The notes beneath the pieces are model-generated. The model did not search any database, was not told where the DNA came from, and saw nothing but the letters and a program-made list of their open reading frames with translations. Source: Enoplolaimus lenunculus (Eukaryota; Nematoda; Enoplea; Enoplida; Thoracostomopsidae). From it: 64,000 nt of DNA. Positions 59,528 through 64,000 of this stretch are shown here, in pieces (the first letter of the stretch is position 1; every line of letters begins with the position of its first letter). A program made the translations under genes and the position numbers. The DNA lies in contig JASANG010000412.1 of NCBI GenBank assembly GCA_030248215.1, positions 187,655 to 251,654 on the forward strand, written 5' to 3'.

Positions 59528-60947
59528 GTACCCCCGCCTATTCGGGTCACCACAGTACAAAGTTCGGCTTTCAAATGTCACGGTAGGACTTTGCCACAAC
59601 TGCGTCTGCGAACAAATTGCCAAGTTCAAAATAATAGCAGACAGGCACCCACAGTCAGGGTTTAGGTATAAAAAGTTTAACACTCATTTTCACATTTTGT
59701 ATCGAAAATAAAAGTTTATACCAATAGCGAATAAATTTTCACCAAGTTGACAGTATTTCGTCACGTAGAACATTCCTAAACTGTCTGGTGGTCAATGTTC
59801 CACGAGGCAGGACACTATTTTACGGTCACTAAAAATATGCTTAAAAGTAAGTAAATCTGTTGCCGAAATAAGTGTCGGTTTTATGGTGCTTGGCAAAGCT
59901 TTACTTATTAATTTTAAGCCAACACATAATTCGTAGTTTTAGATTTACTTAACTTATTTATATACACTATTTCAGCAAAGATTTACTCAATAGTTAGGCC
60001 ACTTATACTTAACAAAAGTTAGTGAAATATAACTAAAGTATTTTAAGTAAAGTGTTTTTACACAGCGTAAATAATGTCCATGTGGACACTGTTTCACGTC
60101 AAATAATGCCCAGGTAGACATTATTTCACGCCGACACTGTTTCACATGACACCGAATATCGCCTGCTACCTTCATTTGGACATCCCGCCAGCTTCTACTA
60201 ACAATTCCTACTATCGTGCGTGAACGTTGTGCTTACTATAATTAACTAATTGAAATGCAATCTATACTTACGGCAAGAACGGACGAACGTAGTAACCCAT
60301 AAGCCTCAATCCATCTTCGACAAGTATATTTCATAGTACAAAGATTTACAATTATTAGTTCATTGATAAACACACCATAGAAAAGATAAAATCGTAGCAA
60401 ACTTTCGGGCTCTTTATGGGTTTGGATTAAACTTAGGCATATTTTTTGAAAACGTCTTTCCTATCTCTAATTTTAAACTTAAATCTGGGTCTGAACCCTT
60501 AAATGCATGAGAGAAATGCACAAAACACAAATTTTGGTTTATTTTTTAGTTGAAACGGAGTTGGCCAACAAATTGTTTGGTTTGCTTTTGGTGTAATTAT
60601 GTTATATTTTATAGCAAAATTCGATTACCAACATTTTGTATGTTTCTGAAAATTTAGAAATTATATATATACAACACAATAGACCTTGAAATAAATAAAG
60701 ACATAGACAGAAAAATAACCGTTTTCGTAAAAACATTATTGAAAAATAGCGATGAATTTAATTTCAAATTTATACGCTTTTAAGGGCATGAAATTGTGAA
60801 ATTTGACAAAAAATGAACACAATTTTCTTTCACAAAATCCGGACCACAACGAGGCGATCATTTTTTGGAAAATTTTCACACGCTCGAAGAATTATGAAAA
60901 ATTTAAAGTGCTTACAAGTAAACAAAATGGCATGTAAATATTACCAA

Positions 60948-60982
<35 letters not shown>

Positions 60983-62188
60983 TAATAATAACAACAACAA
61001 CAACAATAATAATAATAATAGTAAGAATAAAAATAGTAATAAATAATAATAAAAACTTAGTTGCATACCACTTTTTGCTTCCCCTACACAACCAAGAAGC
61101 ATTGTAGTATAATAATAAAAAGTGCACAAAATTTCAGAAATTTGAAATTCGGTTGCAATGTAATGTTAACTGAGTAATGTAGAAAAAATTGCAACAATTA
61201 GTTATGATTGCATTTTTTCCTAAAAAATAAACCAATTTTAGACCAAAACAGAGTTAAGTTGTCACATATTAGCCACATTTTAAATTGTTACATGTTTGAG
61301 GTTAACACAGTATGATGAAAACCAGAATTCTAAGTTCAACTGTGATGCCTAAGCCTAAATTTGGAACATACACTGTGGGTAGCGTGGGTACAAGAGCCAT
61401 CCATTGTTTATCTTGGTGTATATATATTTGACTGTCTTGAGATGAGATACAACTTTGTTGAAACCGAAATTTAAAAGCAAAAATGCGTGTGGGTGGACAA
61501 AAAACAGCAAACAATACACTGAATATATATTTTAAAAATATATCTCGTCTAAACTATATTAAAAAATTTAAAATGCGCGTGTTTATTGCATAAATATACA
61601 CTAAAACAGAAATATTTCTCAAATACGTTACGGCTGGAGCGAAACAAAACTAACCATGAAATGGTTTCAGTCATCACAAGCGTATCCTAGTCGGCAATTG
61701 TAGGGCTGCATGCGTAGGAAGATTAAGCACTAAGAATTAGTTTCTGCGATTAATTTTTCGTTTATTTTAGGCCATTCTAAATCTCGGTCCTATTGTCACA
61801 TAGGCATTCAGCTTTCTGAACGTTTTCACAAATAATATGGGTCTAGGCAGATTCAACGGGTAACATAAAGCAAGATATACAACTCCAAATCATCATTGTG
61901 CAATCAAGCAATTAGGTATTTTTTCAGACATTAAAATTATACAATACTTCATAATGTGCGGGTATAATAATTCAAGTCAATATATCGTCAGTATTCGCAA
62001 TTGGAATGAGCCCATAGCATCACAGCTTTTACTCTAGAAAATATTTATTATATATTAAAGATCATCTCGAAAAGTTTCAACCCCGCTTGTGAATCATCCG
62101 AAATCAGTGTATGTTTTTCCTACAGTTTTGAGGCCAAACCTAGCGTGCTATGCTGGTTACGGACGTGATTGAAAATTCCAATTGAAAT
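59528..62188. other. Intergenic between the WAP-Ig-TIL-TIL gene and the amidohydrolase
   Basis: Includes a 59790-60155 segment with repeated GGACACT.TTTCACG and AATGCC.AGGTAGACATT words that may be an old element, the AAT microsatellite, and a lone CCTAAGCCTAAA at about 61350. No gene supported. Confidence 0.5.
60948..61047. repeat. (AAT)n/(AAC)n microsatellite
   Basis: AAT units interrupted by an AAC block. Poly-Asn, poly-Ile and poly-Leu frames over it are artefacts. Confidence 0.92.
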
Positions 62189-64000
62189 TCAACTTGTTCC
62201 TGAGTCAGCAATAAACGTTGTTACACCTCGGCGTAGAGTTTGAATAACCCGCACCCTATTGATTAGTTGCGGATTTACTTTCAGCGGATTTTCGCTCAAA
62301 ATCGTCAAATCTGCCAGTTTTCCAATCTCAATTGTTCCTTTGGACGCGTCTTCAAAATGCTGATACGCTGCGTATTTAGTGACCGCTTTCAACGCTTCAA
62401 TTGCCGGCAGGGATTCCGGCGTTCCAAGCACGCAACCGGAAATCGTACGACGGTTAACGGCGTTATGAATGACATCGATAATTGAAATTGGGGTCACCGT
62501 TGCGTCGTTATGGATCGTAAACCGGACGCCTTTACTCCGAGCAGTGTTGACAGGATTGACCCGTTGAGCACGCTCAGGCCCAACATACTCGCTAGCGTGC
62601 TTGTCACCCCAAAAATAAATATGATTAGTGAAAAACGATACCGCAATCCCTGAAGCTTTCATCGCGTCCAGTTGATCAGGCCGCAAGATTTGACCATGGA
62701 TAATTGTCGTTCGATGATTTTGGACCCAGTCCGCGCAGAATTCATCAGGATGTTCACTGGCGTACTGACGGATCTTACGTACTACAGATATTAACTGATC
62801 AGCAGCTGCGTCGCCGTTACAATGAGCCAGAAATTGCCATCGTTTCTGAAAGCACATTTGTACGATATGCTCAAGTTTGGCGTCATCATCATAAATCGGG
62901 TATCCGAAATGAGGTTTTCGAGACCCGTCGGGATTCCGGTAATACGGCTGCGTGGTATACGCGGTTCCACCTTGAAACGAGCCGTCTAAGAAAGTTCTTT
63001 GACTCCACCCATACGGACGCCAGGTCGAAATTTGGTGTACATATCGGCCGAGTTTGACGTATCGACTTTGCTAGGATTATTATCGAATACATGGGGCGTT
63101 TGTTTGAATCGAGGGAATAAAATTGTGTCTACAGGAGGGTCTGTCAAGTCGGTCGCCGGTTGAAGTACGTCATAAATCGACTGTGCCATGTTGCTTGGCT
63201 CTTGTGTTGTTGTTACCCCGTGCGAAGCGTACAGCGCAAGGGCTTTGTATTAGTTTATCTAGCGTGAACCCTGAGTTATGATCGGGGATATGCTTGATTA
63301 TTTGAAATTTGCGTTTGTACCGCTTTGTAAGAGTTAAGCTACAATGAGCGGTTGCTAGTTTAAATAGAAACTTTTTTTGAAAATTCTATATAGAGATACG
63401 TGCTAGTTAGCGTTAGTAACAAATTCTATATTTGCTAGTGAAAACTGTGTATGCGGTAATTATAAAGACAATCATCGGGATGTAAACTTTAACGTACGTA
63501 TGACAGAGGACAGGTTCTATCGCTTTTAATCAACGATTTTTCATTTTGCAAATCCTACTTAATTTTTGTGCCAATTTTCGATGCTAAGTTTGCTAGTTAC
63601 GGTATTTTTTTTATTAATGGCTATAAATTTCAACCAATCAATAAGCGTCGCCAAACGCCATTACAATACTGAATGCGCTAAATTCTCAAACCGACCCAAC
63701 TAAAAACGTTTTACCTCATCAATAGCTCTTTCTTCGATAACCCCTGAAGGTTCGCTAGAGTCACCCAGTCGAACATACTTTCCACCTTCAGGATTTGGTG
63801 TCTCCTAATGAAATTTGAACGCGTGTCAGGGCTTCTGAATTGACTGTCATAAAATGATAAGTACAGTGAAATAAGGCTACTGGCACGCCTGGGATACTTT
63901 ATCGATATCGTATTTAGTTGGATGCTGCTTATCAGCGAATGCAGTGTGATCGTAATCGGTTCCGGCAATCCAGTCGCTTGAGTTAAGGTTATTGCATTTG
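62189..64000 (-). pseudogene. YtcJ/LAF3-like amidohydrolase, 5' part beyond window, frame broken in at least three places
   Basis: Metal-dependent amidohydrolase family 3. The downstream exon (62189 to about 63242, minus strand) reads ALYASHGVTTTQE, DTILFPRF, VRMGGVKEL, then TFLDGSFQGGTAYTTQPYY, FLAHCNGDAAADQ, GVRFTIHNDATVTPISII and GTIEIGKLADLTILSENPL to a stop. These match, in order, the DGS, H-x-x-GD, HNDA and GKLADL blocks of the family. An upstream exon (63715 to the edge) reads SDWIAGTDYDH, ALFHCTYHFMTVNSEALT and PNPEGGKYVRLGDSSEPSGV, then a GTAAAA donor. The reading frame changes at about 62993-62997 (5 nt between GVK and FLDGS), 63797-63803 and 63884-63890. The next acceptor (near 63243) also does not keep phase. 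The N-terminal metal-binding HxH motif would lie past the edge. Either a young pseudogene or a region with assembly indels; the last 222 codons are intact. Confidence 0.72.

Noticed and set aside
1-64000. Search for CRISPR arrays, spliced-leader genes, rRNA and LTR-type elements
   Set aside because: None recognised: no spaced identical repeats of CRISPR type, no nematode SL1-like 22-mer, no rRNA core sequence, and no reverse-transcriptase or capsid-like frame.

Overview
This is an AT-rich, intron-bearing animal nuclear segment, most likely from a nematode. Three things support that. Genes are split by short-to-medium introns with GT...(C/T/A)AG junctions. Protein families such as TIL-domain inhibitors are present. 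Most tellingly, degenerate arrays of TTAGGC, the telomere repeat known from Ascaris and Caenorhabditis, are scattered across the window. The dense repeat load and 10-15 kb gene-poor stretches suggest a large genome; an enoplean nematode is a guess only. I recognise no retroviral or other capsid-bearing element.

Layout. 1-13.8 kb: no convincing gene; nested and palindromic non-autonomous DNA transposons (MITEs) and short repeats. 13.9-18.1 kb (+): a complete seven-exon FBXO3 orthologue (F-box, SUKH/KNR4, ApaG). 20.6-21.6 kb (+): an intronless PQ-loop membrane transporter of the SLC66/cystinosin type. 24.5-31.7 kb (+): nine exons of a URB1/NPA1-like nucleolar ribosome-biogenesis protein. 31.7-45.7 kb: gene-poor, with a tRNA-like sequence and two minisatellites. 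45.7-50.1 kb (+): a five-exon RZ-subfamily RGS protein (RGS17/19/20 type) with a cysteine string and a very long glutamine-rich tail. 54.6-59.1 kb (-): a four-exon secreted WAP-Ig-TIL-TIL protein. 62.2-64.0 kb (-), running off the right edge: a YtcJ/LAF3-like amidohydrolase with at least three reading-frame breaks, probably a pseudogene.

Exon chains were built by hand from homology blocks plus splice-phase bookkeeping. In all four spliced genes the phases close and give one open frame from ATG to stop. The weakest joint is between exons 6 and 7 of the URB1-like gene. The genes look like unrelated housekeeping, signalling and secreted functions; I see no operon or cluster logic.

The most unusual feature is a multi-copy MITE family whose interior is a degenerate nematode telomere array (CCTAAG/TTAGGC). 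It is bounded by GGCCMATGT-type inverted ends and 8-bp target duplications. At least ten copies lie in this window, some nested in other MITEs, one inside the RGS gene and one at the 3' end of the PQ-loop gene. Other notable points are a partial duplication of an RGS exon, a duplicated PQ-loop stop-codon region fused to a MITE end, and a MITE abutting a splice donor of the WAP-Ig-TIL-TIL gene.
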